A stretch of 64,000 bases of DNA. It comes from Clonostachys chloroleuca. Taxonomy: Eukaryota; Ascomycota; Sordariomycetes; Hypocreales; Bionectriaceae. The notes beneath the pieces are model-generated. The model was not told where the DNA came from. It ran no database searches and worked only from the letters and a program-made list of their open reading frames with translations. A program made the translations under genes and the position numbers. Location: contig JBANAY010000004.1 of assembly GCA_037952775.1 (NCBI GenBank), positions 12,524,001 through 12,588,000 of the forward strand, in the 5' to 3' direction. Positions 13,501-23,989 of the stretch are shown piece after piece (within the stretch, counting starts at the first letter, position 1; each line of letters begins with the position of its first letter).

Positions 13501-14032
13501 CCAATGCTGAGCCCGAAGGGTGCCCCTACGGTTCGTGCAGTCTCCCCAGAACAGGACATGGACCGACTCTCCGAGTCTCCCATTGAAGTATCTCCCATAT
13601 CCCCCATCAACCCACATCAGCCCCCAGGCCTCATGGCAGATTACGCGCACTCACCCTCACCAGAGGGCTCGCCATCTCCCGACCTGGTCCATGTTGGGGA
13701 GAACTTCAAAGAAAACGAGGCAGAGGCCCCACAGGAGCCTGCATGGGACGACACCAAACTGCGGGCCTTCTTTGACGAAGGGAAGCATGTTCGTGATCTT
13801 CTGGCCGTTGTCTACGACACGTCAGACGTCGAGCCTTCGGACTCAAGCGCCGGCAGCTTGTTCCGCGAGCAGAATGCCAGGTTGGCAGAAATAACAACGG
13901 TACGTAACTACTAATCTGGCGCCCATATCATAGTATCATTAGAGGCTAACGGAATCATGTGAACAGCAACTTGACAATATGCTGGGAGATTGGTTGGCCA
14001 GAAAGCAGCGCTCACGAGGAACCCTCCTATGA
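10555..14032 (+). CDS. tea4: Tea4/TeaC (Bud14-like) SH3 polarity protein, with an apparent frameshift
   Basis: The most conserved part is an SH3 domain (FVYALHTFVATVEGQ... to YLPAEHIETPTERLAR, about 11870-12149). It is followed by a KTVTF motif at about 12275-12290, fitting the RVxF-type docking site for the PP1 phosphatase known in Tea4/Bud14. Such proteins link microtubule tips to PP1 and formins at growth sites. The rest is acidic, Lys/Glu-rich and low-complexity, with a conserved-looking C-terminus LDNMLGDWLARKQR. Supported exons: 10555-10582, 10848 onward, 11516-12011, 12076-12149, 12206-13899 and 13967-14032. Two oddities: the exon after 10848 meets an in-frame TAG at 11513 unless introns 11220-11361 and 11400-11515 are removed, and the frame breaks at a C5 run at 13183-13187. 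With one more C the model gives about 922 residues. Family assignment rests on the SH3 block. Confidence 0.8.
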
Positions 14033-15120
14033 GTATGAGCCCGGCAGCGCCATGGGCTTTTCCGTAAATACATTTCAAGTTTCAGGACCGGCATCACATG
14101 AAACCACACTGCAGAATCGACTCTTCTGCGATTTGTTTTTCTTGAGTCTAACATTTTCAAACGGCGTCTGGGCACGGCAAAGGGAGGGGCAGAATTATCA
14201 AAGGGCTACACATGGTTGCCTCGTATCCATGGCGACTCAGTTGGGCCACAGTTTCTTTTCTCTTTTACTACTTCTTCGTTGGCTCGATGTTGCATCTTGC
14301 TTCATCTTGGCTCATGAGGCGGCACGCGAGCTGTTTTGTTTTAACATGGACCTTTTCTGTTGTGGCATTCCCCCCTTTTCCCGTCGGTTGCCACACACAT
14401 ATACAAAACCCCCTCTATTGGGCATGAATGATATGAGAAGATCATACCCCCACTTGCGATTATTCGATTCGAATATACTTTGCACCCGATTTTCCCTTGT
14501 TTTTTCTTGCATTTGGTTCGAAGTTTTTTTTTTAAAAGAAGAAAAGAGCTGCGTTGGAAATGGAGTTAGTTGTTTCAATTCAATATACCTACGATCCTAT
14601 CGCTTCTTCTGCACTAAACGCTGTCACGTGATGCACATTGAGTGGAACTACCTACGTGCTTGAAAACCATTTGATATAATGACTAAGATATACTCGAACA
14701 TACAGGGCCATATCGCATGCTAGGTTGGTCGTATAGGATAGACGCTCACTTACATGAATTTGCAGGTTCATCAGGTTTGAGTTTAGGAGTATCAAGAAAA
14801 TTCATGGCTGGCTTACTTTAGACTATGAGTCTTCAGAAGGAGTCGTCCATTGTGATATGATGTGAGATATACATTCATCAGCAGGGCCCAACGGCATTGA
14901 GCCAAGGAAAGAAGGTACGAAACTCCCCAGAGAACAGAGATAAGACCACCCAGCACGTATATTACTGGGGGCCGCAGGTTGAGTCCTTGCCTAGATGCAC
15001 TCAGATGTGATGTGGGGGGTTTAAGCCATTGGATAGTATACAGGAAATACACATTGTGACCACGATGATCGTCCATCACTGGCAAGCCAAAGCCGCTATT
15101 TCCCGAGCTTATCCAAATAC
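14033..15120. other. Intergenic 3' region
   Basis: No coding frame can be supported. The right end (about 15075-15121) is weakly similar in inverse orientation to about 15299-15345, so the inverted repeat described next may extend further outward in decayed form. Confidence 0.4.
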
Positions 15121-15121
15121 C

Positions 15122-15298
15122 CAAGCCTCCGATCAGTCGAGGGCTTCCTCGCGGCGAAGAAGCCGCTTATAACAAAGCAGACCCAGTAGCTGTAACAAGG
15201 CCACTCCTTTACAACCAGATTGAGCTGCAGCTGCTAAGTCTGTATTGAAATAAGCGTCTTCGTCGCCGCTAGGAGACCCTCGGCTGATCGGAGGCTTG
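15122..15298. repeat. MITE-like inverted repeat with 49-bp arms
   Basis: The arm 15122-15170 and the reverse complement of 15250-15298 both begin CAAGCCTCCGATCAG. They match at 43 of 49 positions by hand count. The 79-bp centre has no coding capacity. Arms plus short centre fit a miniature inverted-repeat element or a foldback sequence. No clear target-site duplication is visible. Four of the six mismatches are C/A differences or fall in pairs, so they are not a pure C-to-T (RIP) pattern. Confidence 0.7.
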
Positions 15299-15379
15299 TG
15301 CATTGGATAAAGTAGGGATAGAGCTGCTTTGACTCGTCTATGATAAGTGTCGTCAGCTTTTCTAGGACTTGGTTATTTG

Positions 15380-15905
15380 CCCGGACTAGGCCCTGGGTAG
15401 CAGGGGCATTGCATCAAATACTGACACCGAGGCTTGGAGAGTGATGTGATTATGGGCTTCTCCCCAGGGGCTATGGCTGTGTTATATCACGCATCTCTCC
15501 AAGCCACAATGTCAGTGTCCGACACGATCATCCCAACCACCCAGGGCCTGGTACTTTCCAGGATCTAGTCACATGCCCTGACCGGGTCCTGGGTGGTTGG
15601 GATGATAACGTCGGATACGAGACATCGTGGCTTGGGGAGAGACGTGGTCACCTATGAGCTCTCCCCCAGGGGCTATCGCCAAGTTATATCATACCTCCCT
15701 CCAAGCCCCAATGTCGGTATCAATGTCGGTATGTGATATCATTCCTACCAACCAGGGCCCGGTCAGGGCAAACTGACTAGGTCCTGGGAAGTACCGGGCC
15801 CTGGGTGGTTGGGATGATATCGGATATTGACATTGGGGTGAGACAGAGGTGTGGTGTGGTGTGGTGATGAGCTCCTTTCTCTTGGGGGCCATGGCCAAGA
15901 TATTT
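15380..15905. repeat. Tandem ~200-bp units, each carrying a palindromic hairpin
   Basis: A unit starting GGCTTGG at 15431 recurs at 15629, and a shortened copy starts about 15831. Inside each full unit is a perfect-looking hairpin. In the first, arms 15527-15552 and 15581-15606 share ATCATCCCAACCACCCAGG and its complement. In the second, arms 15736-15763 and 15793-15820 share the same core with a few changes. No open frame spans the block. Confidence 0.7.
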
Positions 15906-15908
15906 ATA

Positions 15909-16310
15909 CATATACTGGCCAGCCCTGAGTAGAATCCATTCCCCCCCCTTGAGATGTTGATGCCTACGCCTAAGCTATGTGTGTGATTGTCTAAGTTTTT
16001 CTTGATGTGGAAGGTTCAGGGATGAACCGTAATTCGTCTTGGAAAGAAAAAGCTCATGTGATTGAATTACGTGTGCGGCCTGTCTTAGGTCACCCCTTGC
16101 TTTATCGTGATTGATAAAAACAAAACAAAAAATATACTAGCCAGCCCTGGATAGAGTTTTTCGAGGCGTGGATGCCTGCGCCTAGACTATGTGTTGAAGT
16201 TCTGACTTAGTGTGAAGGTTTCGGTATAGACTAATTTATATTCTAGGAAAAACTTTAGAATGTAATTACAAGGTGTAGTTTGATCTTGTGGCACCCCTTG
16301 CTTGTAGCCA
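15909..16310. repeat. Diverged direct repeat, two copies ~222 bp apart
   Basis: ATATACTGGCCAGCCCTG at about 15910 recurs as ATATACTAGCCAGCCCTG at 16132. Each is followed in order by GATGCCTNCGCCTA, a TATGTGTTG-like stretch, an aAAaACTTTag/AAgAAAAAgCT-like stretch and CACCCCTTGCTT (16091 and 16292). The copies are clearly related but decayed. Nothing is coded. Confidence 0.6.
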
Positions 16311-16831
16311 TAAAAAAAAGAAAGAACAGATTGTGGCCGGCTCGTTGCGAGGTTGCCTTGAATAGGAAAAATTACACAACTGGCCGTTGATACTAGGGGT
16401 GGAAGGCTCATGTTTCCAATTGTCATCGAGGCAAAATTATCACGTTTTCCTCAGGCGGCTTGGGGAAACGAGGAACAACTAAGTAGACAATGATGGGCAC
16501 CCGGAGAATCAGACCAGATGATTCGGAAAGTACATGGGAAGAGCACGCACGTAAAGGTGTCAAGCATCACAATACAGTCACATTCTCAGGAAGCCGAGCC
16601 ATTCATTCAATGGTGCTTTATTTTTTTCATCCCTCTGGCCATGCCAGAGCTCGGCGCCAGCAAAAGACACATGGGGAAAACCTGATTCCGATTTTTGATG
16701 CGCGCACCACAGACTGAATTCGTAAAAGCAATTGCCTAACCCCGTCCTAATGTTTGATGAACACGGAAAAAAGAGAGTTTTCCCAAGCTTCTTTGTAAAC
16801 TCATTCCCTTTTGCCCCAATATATAACTCCC

Positions 16832-17657
16832 TTAAACCTCGGTGGTGACCTTGGCCTTGGCGTTGGTGACCTTGACGCCTAATTGCTTTGCGCGGGCAAT
16901 GATGTCGATGCGCTTTCGGGAGGAGACGTTGTGGGCGATTCTGAGAGAAGGAATGTTAGCACCGAATCGAGACGAGTGAAGGTTCTGGGCCCTCGATTGG
17001 GACTGGGTAGGACATACTCTGCGGCGAAGGTGCGGTTGTGCATGAGCAGGAGCTCAACGTCCTTGGTGTTGCTGACAAGGAAAGACTTGTGGCCGGAAGG
17101 AGTAAGGAATCGGGTCTTCTTGTTGGAGCGGAAACCGATCTAGGAGAGGCCATGTTAATAAACCCGTTGATTCCTCGTACCACCACAGCGTATGCCGAAG
17201 ACTGAGAGGCTCATTTTGTCCCAACTCTCTTCCAGAACACGCAATGAACCCCTCTCATCTTCGGCCAACGCTGGAGGGGGAGAAAGGTTCCGTACCTTGG
17301 GCATGGTCATGGTGCCACGGAAGCGTCTTCGGACACGGTTGTCAATGCCCTTGGGCTTGCGCCAGCTGGAGTCGACACATTTGAATCGGTCGCTCTGGTG
17401 GCGGTTGAAGCTCTTCCGGTCTGCACAAAATCCAGTCAACAATCGACGTTCCCATTCACATGTTGCCTTTCCTCAATTGAAAAATTCCCCGACCCGCCCA
17501 AATCAATTTCCATCTTCGACCCTGGGTGGACACAGTAGAAGTCGTCGATTTCGTCGATATGGCCGGGGGAGTTTGTGATTTTTATTTTTTTCTGCAACGA
17601 GGGGAGGGCCAACATACGCTTCTTCACGATAGGAACGTGCTTCTTGGCGGAAACCAT
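16832..17657 (-). CDS. RPL32: 60S ribosomal protein eL32
   Basis: Structural protein of the large cytosolic ribosomal subunit. Four exons on the minus strand (17618-17657, 17296-17420, 17018-17139, 16832-16940) join in phase to 131 residues, the normal size. Family signatures are present: [58 protein letters not shown] and [20 protein letters not shown], ending KVTTEV. A further intron, 17658-17719 (GTCAGT donor, CAACAG acceptor), probably lies in the 5'UTR, so that the ATG directly follows the splice junction. It shares its promoter with the divergent uS9 gene. Confidence 0.97.
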
Positions 17658-18143
17658 CTGTTGAAAAGTATGTCAATTTCGTCCAGGCAGCATCTCGGTA
17701 TCATGATGATAATACTGACCTTGTCGGCGGGTGACTCGTGGGTCGGATGGCTGTCGAATTGTGTCGCGGCGGCGTTGGTCGATACTCTTCCCAAGTCGAA
17801 ATTTTGGTAATAGCCAGATTCGGCGCTAATGTTCAAGGGCTTAGGGTTTTCTGTTGTGGGCGTCACGTGGTCTTTGTGCCTCCAGGCGTTTTTTTGGCAC
17901 TGAGGTCAGGCACGCACTAAAAAAAGGTCTTGTGGGCGGGCAATCTGCAACTTCCTAATTTTTTTTTCTGGTCAAGACAGCCAAAAAGGGAATAGCCCAT
18001 AACCCAGGGCACAAACCCTCCTCTTTCGTGCGAAAACTCGTTAGTCCGCCAACACCATATCGTGAGAATCAGTAGCAACACGCCTTCAGTACGCCAAACG
18101 ACCGATCGACCAACCGGATCATCCACCACAAAGGACAGCAATC
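17658..18143. promoter_or_regulatory. Shared divergent promoter of eL32 and uS9
   Basis: The 486 bp between the two ribosomal protein start codons contain a telobox-like TTAGGGTTTT (17841-17850; AAACCCTAA on the other strand) and an E-box CACGTG (17864-17869). Both are known regulatory motifs of fungal growth or ribosomal-protein promoters. The arrangement would let one site set drive a large- and a small-subunit protein together. Function is inferred from motif and position. Confidence 0.6.
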
Positions 18144-18812
18144 ATGTCGACGACACAGCGTGTGCAATGCTTCGGCAAGAAGAAGACGGCTACTGCTGTC
18201 GCCCAGGCCCAGGTCCGCATGAAGCGCCCTCCGATGCACGTGTCGAGATGAAGGGAAACACTCTTGATGCTAACCTCGAAATTCTAGGCCGGTAAGGGTC
18301 TGATCAAGGTCAACGGTCGTCCTCTCTCGCTCATCCAGCCCGAGATCCTCCGCTTCAAGGTACGAATATATGCCCATGGAATCGAATTGCCCCGTGCCTC
18401 GTTGCCACCCTCGAAGTTTTCAAGCCTTTGATAATATAATTGAATCGGGATGGAGATGGGGCCATTGTGTCGAACTTTTACCATTAAAGGCAGTCTTGCT
18501 GAACAGTCTTCCTCTCTATAGGTCTACGAACCCCTCCTCGTTGTCGGCCTCGACAAGTTCGCCAACCTCGACATCCGTGTCCGCGTCACCGGCGGTGGTC
18601 ACACTTCCCAGATCTACGCCATCCGTCAGGCTATCGCCAAGTCCCTGATCGCCTACTACCAGAAGTACGTCGATGAGCACTCCAAGAACCTCCTCAAGCA
18701 GGCTCTTGTCCAGTTCGACCGTACCCTCCTCGTCGCCGACAACCGCCGCTGCGAGCCCAAGAAGTTCGGTGGTCCCGGTGCCCGTGCCCGCTTCCAGAAG
18801 TCTTACCGATAA
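18144..18812 (+). CDS. RPS16: 40S ribosomal protein uS9 (S16)
   Basis: Small-subunit ribosomal protein whose C-terminal tail reaches the P site. Exons 18144-18212, 18288-18359 and 18522-18812 give 143 residues, the normal length. Family landmarks: [52 protein letters not shown] and the terminal ARFQKSYR. Intron 1 (18213-18287) must use an unusual GTCCGC donor after CAG, although its branch point (GCTAACC) and acceptor (TTCTAG) are strong. The exon joint is forced by family alignment. Intron 2 has an ordinary GTACGA donor. Confidence 0.96.
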
Positions 18813-19578
18813 AGGCTTGTTGTGGGACGGAAAAGAAAGGGAGAAAGAGAGGGGGGCAGAGGGGGAGAGAAAACTACTGCGACAGAGCTGGGCACAAGGG
18901 GCTGCCAAGCTTCTCTGCACAACAGCATTTGCGTTATTGCGTTGGGTGGCCTGTCGTGGCAAGTACGACGGACTATCGAACTCGGAGTCTCTATATCCTC
19001 TGGCAAGGGGATGGGTTACCCACTGGCATATGTGTGGCCTTACTTTTGGCGGATTGTAAACGGTCCGGCAGGCAAATAAAAATCCTTCAAAGTTCCATGA
19101 TCTGTTTCCTCTACCACCTGTCCTTGATCCTGCGTGTCTGTGATGTACCAAAAGTCATCTTAGTCAAATATCATATTGAACGTGCATGGAATTTGTTAGG
19201 TGAGCAGTCTCTATTGTGGACCTATTCAGCTGGTAGGACGGTTTCCGACGAAGTTCGTTTCGATGAGTATAAAGTATCAAAATGTGTTAATGAAGTTACG
19301 CTGAGCAAAGAATGACGCAGACGTGTATGCAAAAGACAGACGTGTTTGGCTTGCAGAAAGACAACCATTCAGAAACTAACGCCTCACATCACCCTCTTTA
19401 ACCAGAAGGGCATCAAAAGCCCGAGATTATTAAATAGCAACGCATCCCGAATTGGCATCTAGGACCAAGGAGCACATCACGTTCCTCAAGTATTCCTGCG
19501 GCGGCGGTTGCGGCCTTCCTCAAAAGAGTGTCCGAACCGGGACATTCGTTTCAAAGCTCGTCCCTTTGCCAGGTGCAT
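18813..19578. other. Convergent 3' intergenic region between uS9 and AAR2
   Basis: It starts with the purine-rich uS9 3'UTR. Several short frames occur, but none resembles a protein family. I see no RNA gene. Confidence 0.5.
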
Positions 19579-21123
19579 CTAGTCCGACCACGAGACAAGC
19601 CCTCGTTGGTTTCCTCTCTCGTCGAATTCGACCACCTCGGGTGCATATTCGCCCCTCTCGTCTTCAGCCTCCAGTTCCCCCATCTCTACTTCAATCTCCT
19701 CGCCATCTTCCAACATTATCTTCCCGCTCCGTACGTAGTTGTCACTCCGGAGGTCCCACCCAAGCGGCGGCAGGGCAACGGTTGATTCCACTTGTGCAAA
19801 AGCTGTGACAACCGCGAGTTGATCCGGAATTTCGTTGTACTCAAAGAGTTCTTCTATACGCCTCTTGTACAGAATTAGTGCCAACCGAAGCTCACGGGAT
19901 TGGCTCTCGCTGTAGTCTAGAATAGATGTGTCAAAGTTGCTGTTGCTGTAGGAGAGCTGTGCTGCAAGGCACCTTAGCAGCTTAGCTGCAAGTATCGGTC
20001 TCTGGATAGGAAGAAGGTATGCTCGTAAAATGATTTTGAGTACCATGTGCCACCACTGTTGCATGCAGGCATCGTTTCCAAGGTGCATCCCCACGAGGAA
20101 AGCAAATTGAAACTCTCCCACTATGTCATTCTCACCCAGGTTGACAGTTGAATCATGCACCAAGGATAGAAGATATGGGGTGGCATCCCTTGCTTGAAAT
20201 GTTCGCTTCGCCCCAGTATCGCTTGTAGAAAACGTCTTGGAAAGCTGGGAGAAGGAGAAATTGAGCTCGCGGTTCTGAAGAACAGACGTAGAAATGCGCT
20301 TCTCAAGCTCTATTTCAGCCGCAATTAACGTGGATCCTTTGACGCGATCCGTAGTATTGACAAAATAGTGGCCATCGACCTGGCCAGTGATTCGATTTAA
20401 GGTGACCTCAGATATCCCACTGGTCAGCTGAGCCCATAAACGTAATGATTCATCCACATTGGAACGTTCGGCTATTTCGGTGTTCACAGCTGTGGGATCA
20501 TTATACGGCACCAGTTTCTTGTGAATAGACTCCAAGTTGTCTGCTTGAATACGAGCCTCGGTTCGGGAAGGCTCGCTGAGCATCTCATTATATTTGTCCC
20601 ATTGTAAAACGTGGACCTGGTGTGCATGAGAGCTGATAACCCATACGCCACAACGCGTCGAAGTGCCAGATGGATGTGAAGTCCAAATAAAGTGTGCGCC
20701 CGATGGGAAGTCTCGAATTCCACCAAAATGTTTCGCATTGAAGGAAAGAGAATCGTATCCAACGGTGAAGACTTCTGGGAGGTCCAGAACGAGGATGACA
20801 TCTCCTCTACCCATCTCGTGGGATAGTCTGTCACCCATCACGGAAGACCGTTGCGGCTGCCGAATTGGCAATTGCATGTCACCCATCGGCTCGTCGCCAT
20901 CCAGTGGTGGGAGGGAATTGTCGTCGTCATTATTTACATGTCCTGATTGCGCCAAGGGGGAAGGTTGATCTGGCTGATGAACACGCAGCGTGCCGAGTGG
21001 GTAGGGACCAACTACAGATACAGAGTCGTGTGACTTTGTTGATTGGCCGCCTGAAGATCTATTGGAAACAGACCTAATCAATCTGTCCATTCCCTGCCTC
21101 GGCGAGGTCTTGTCAGGATCCAT
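19579..21123 (-). CDS. AAR2: AAR2 family U5 snRNP assembly factor
   Basis: AAR2 binds Prp8 in the U5 snRNP precursor and is exchanged for Brr2 during spliceosome maturation. This is a single-exon 514-residue protein starting at the ATG at 21123. It carries the family's conserved N-terminal block DVILVLDLPEVFTVGYDSL followed by SFNAKHFGGIRDFPSGAHFIW (about residues 108-148) and a helical C-terminal half with LLSLVHDSTVNLGENDIVGE and EFQFAFLVGMHLGN. The first ~100 residues are low-complexity Ser/Asp-rich, and the end is very acidic, as in other filamentous fungi. No intron is needed. Confidence 0.9.
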   Translation of the reverse strand: MDPDKTSPRQGMDRLIRSVSNRSSGGQSTKSHDSVSVVGPYPLGTLRVHQPDQPSPLAQSGHVNNDDDNSLPPLDGDEPMGDMQLPIRQPQRSSVMGDRLSHEMGRGDVILVLDLPEVFTVGYDSLSFNAKHFGGIRDFPSGAHFIWTSHPSGTSTRCGVWVISSHAHQVHVLQWDKYNEMLSEPSRTEARIQADNLESIHKKLVPYNDPTAVNTEIAERSNVDESLRLWAQLTSGISEVTLNRITGQVDGHYFVNTTDRVKGSTLIAAEIELEKRISTSVLQNRELNFSFSQLSKTFSTSDTGAKRTFQARDATPYLLSLVHDSTVNLGENDIVGEFQFAFLVGMHLGNDACMQQWWHMVLKIILRAYLLPIQRPILAAKLLRCLAAQLSYSNSNFDTSILDYSESQSRELRLALILYKRRIEELFEYNEIPDQLAVVTAFAQVESTVALPPLGWDLRSDNYVRSGKIMLEDGEEIEVEMGELEAEDERGEYAPEVVEFDERGNQRGLVSWSD

Positions 21124-23989
21124 AACGTCCTGAGTATGTGGCTAGGCCACTACCCGTTGGTTGTTCAGCGCAGGTGAGGATTGCTCTGGCCAAGGTGCAG
21201 TTGATGCTGATAGGATAGATTTAGATGCCAACGCAGGGGTGTATCCAAGGAGTGCCCGTAGATGGGTAAATAATAGTTGTTTTGCAAGAGTCCTGCAAGA
21301 AAGGCTACCACAAGACTGAAGTTCAATGAAAAAGAGGACGGCGGTGATAGAAGCAGATGAAAAATGAGGATATTAAATATTCACTGCAAGAAGAGCGCAG
21401 CTAGAACACCAATATTAAAATAAAAAATTTAGACGGTGCAGCGACTTTGGTGAGGTTAGATGTCTTGAGAAACCTGTATTGTTTGCTGTACGTAGCCCAG
21501 GAAAGTTTTCCGACGTCATGCCCCTCCTTCCGCTTGTGACCTGTCGGAAACCCACGCCGCACCTGCAGGCTTACTGCCAAAGTCCACCACAAGCCACCTG
21601 GCACCACCTGAAGCGTGGCAACGTGGTTCCTTCCTCCCATCTCCTTCGTGCCTTCCGTGATCATTGCCCCTCAACCTAGCACTCCAGCTTCTATAGAGGT
21701 GACTGGAACTTTGATTTCAACACACACCACAGCAAAAGCTTGTTGTTTGCGGCCACGCCGAGCACTCTACTTCCATTTCCCATTTCCATTTCCTTCCAGC
21801 GAATTCTTTATCATTCGTATTTACACCCAGGGACGAGTTCCCAGACACACTCTGCTCGTATAATATACATGTATTACCAACCCGACTCCAGCCTACAATC
21901 GCCCGTCAGCTTGGGGGTGCACCGCATCCCCCTTACCACCCTCTTCCCATCCTCTCGGGTCCCCAAGTCCCTTCCAGGCAGGGCGCTAGCCAAGGTAGCA
22001 TTGATAGATGCCCTCCCCTTGGCCTTGTCGTACGCCCAAGGCCATCTCGGCCGCGTCTTGTGTAAGGTGAGATTTTCCCGCCTTCCTAACCGGCTTTGGC
22101 AGTCTCACGCCAGAAGATCCCTGGACTTGAACTGCCGATTAGTTCGGGGCCTCTTCAGCCTAGGTTCCAAAAGTAACGCCAGCCGCGTGGCTCCCATGAC
22201 TACCGTGTTTTTTTTTTTTAAAAAAAAAATCCCTCCCCTTGCCCTCTTCTTGTTACACTTAAGCAACAGGTGGTGCCCCCCCCCCCCTTCCCCCGAGCCA
22301 GGCCGGAGCATGTCCTAGTACCACGCTATAAACTCTAAGTGCACATCGTTTCGCTTTCCAAGACACGCACACACCGCCGGTTTTGAATCCAAGCGGGATG
22401 GACCGCCTTGGTGCTGCAGGCAAGGCAGTCCTTGCTTCGAGAAAAACTAGCTGCTAGCACAGCGATTACTACTGCAGACTAAGAAACACCAGGCAGCAGC
22501 CGAGCCGTTGGAGCCAGGAACAAGGCATTTTTAAATCTCGGCATGACAAATGACAACTTTGCAATGAAGAAGGTTTGCACGGTATGGTGTGTGCGCATGC
22601 ATTACGAGAAAAACGCCTGGTTGAGAGAGTTCCCGGTTGCTTGTTTCTCAAATAGGCTGTATGCAGCCTTGAAACTCTTATATATCGGTTTGGAGTGCGC
22701 GCACACTGCACAATACGTTACCCGCGAATACTTCGCACCCGCACACATCTGCCTCTGAAGAGGGCCAACAAACCGGGGAGGGTTCAGTCAGAAGAGGTAC
22801 TCTATTCTTTTTTAGCAACCTTAGCGTGGGGCTCAATGGCCACCCCCGTCTCAGACCTGGTCAGACTATGCGGTTACACCACATGCCCTCGCCATGCGAG
22901 GCTTAACTTAATCAGGTTGGTGGTACGATCGATCAATGGGTTCATCTGGCTCAGATCTAAGGAAAGCAAAATAGACGCCAGATCTAGCATGATGCTTGTT
23001 ATGCGCATGGTGGCCCGGCGGAAACCAGACCCCCAAGTATGCGCACGTCTGTTCCACCAATACCCCAGACTCTCTTGTATCCACGCCGCCCAGAGTCACA
23101 CTTAAACAGTCAACGCTGCTCCACGCTCCCTGTAGTGTAACCTGGCGTGCGCCTCCCACCGCACAAGTTTCGTTTTTTCACGTTCACAGAAATTCGATCA
23201 ACACGGTGCAATGAATGAAATCAACTGAATGAAGGGTTTTCTTGTCATTGGTCCTCATCCAAAAGCCAGAGCCTGTCTTTGCAGGCAGCCCTGGAAGCGT
23301 ACGCACTTTAACATCTCAAATAGCCAGTACCAATCCGACGTTCTCTCTCCTCTGTTCTCTTGCCTTCGCCCATCCCAATCCACTCTTTGTAATAATTTGT
23401 GGTTGAGGCCGCTACAGAGAATCGTATCCAAGGTCAGACTTGCCAATCCATTCTCTCTGAACATCAGACTCCAGACCAAAGATCACTCCAGAAACCGAGA
23501 TTTGAAACCAGAAAAAAATAAAAAGGTTCATCATGGGGAAATAATAAATAAACAGACCGCCCCCCGGTTGAAACCCCCGCCAAAATGCAACCGTCTCCCT
23601 CTCCGTAATCATCAGTTAGCATGTACGTTGAATATACTCAAAAAATGACAGCACAACACCTCCTGTCCAAAGCCGCAAAAAGACGCCATATAATGGCTCA
23701 GGGCTATATACCTGGGTAGAGACACCGCGTTTGCATGTAGTTGAAACAAATTCGACAAACAGACAAAAGAAAAGCCGAACCAGAGATGCGCCGAGACCCT
23801 ATAGCGGGCTCGTGTATCGGAAGCTCTATAGCGTCTAAACCCCGGCGCCAAATAGCGGGATGGTTCAAGTGCGCAATAAAGCGATGCAGCGAAGAAGTCC
23901 CAGTATGGTACAGTTTTTCCTTTTGTGCTTTTTCCCATTCATTAAGATCGGTGGCTTTCCTCCTCTATATCATCATAGTCTTGCCTATC
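21124..23989. other. Intergenic, AAR2 upstream and Con7-like 3' flank
   Basis: This 2.9-kb stretch has no supportable gene. It holds long homopolymers: T12 followed by A10 at 22208-22229 and C12 at 22276-22287. A plus-strand frame beginning MYYQPDSSLQS (21869) ends near a possible donor, but I could not find a matching second exon and do not call it. Confidence 0.45.

Noticed and set aside
21869..22318. Plus-strand frame beginning MYYQPDSS with a possible GTGAGA donor
   Set aside because: No second exon or domain; runs into homopolymers.
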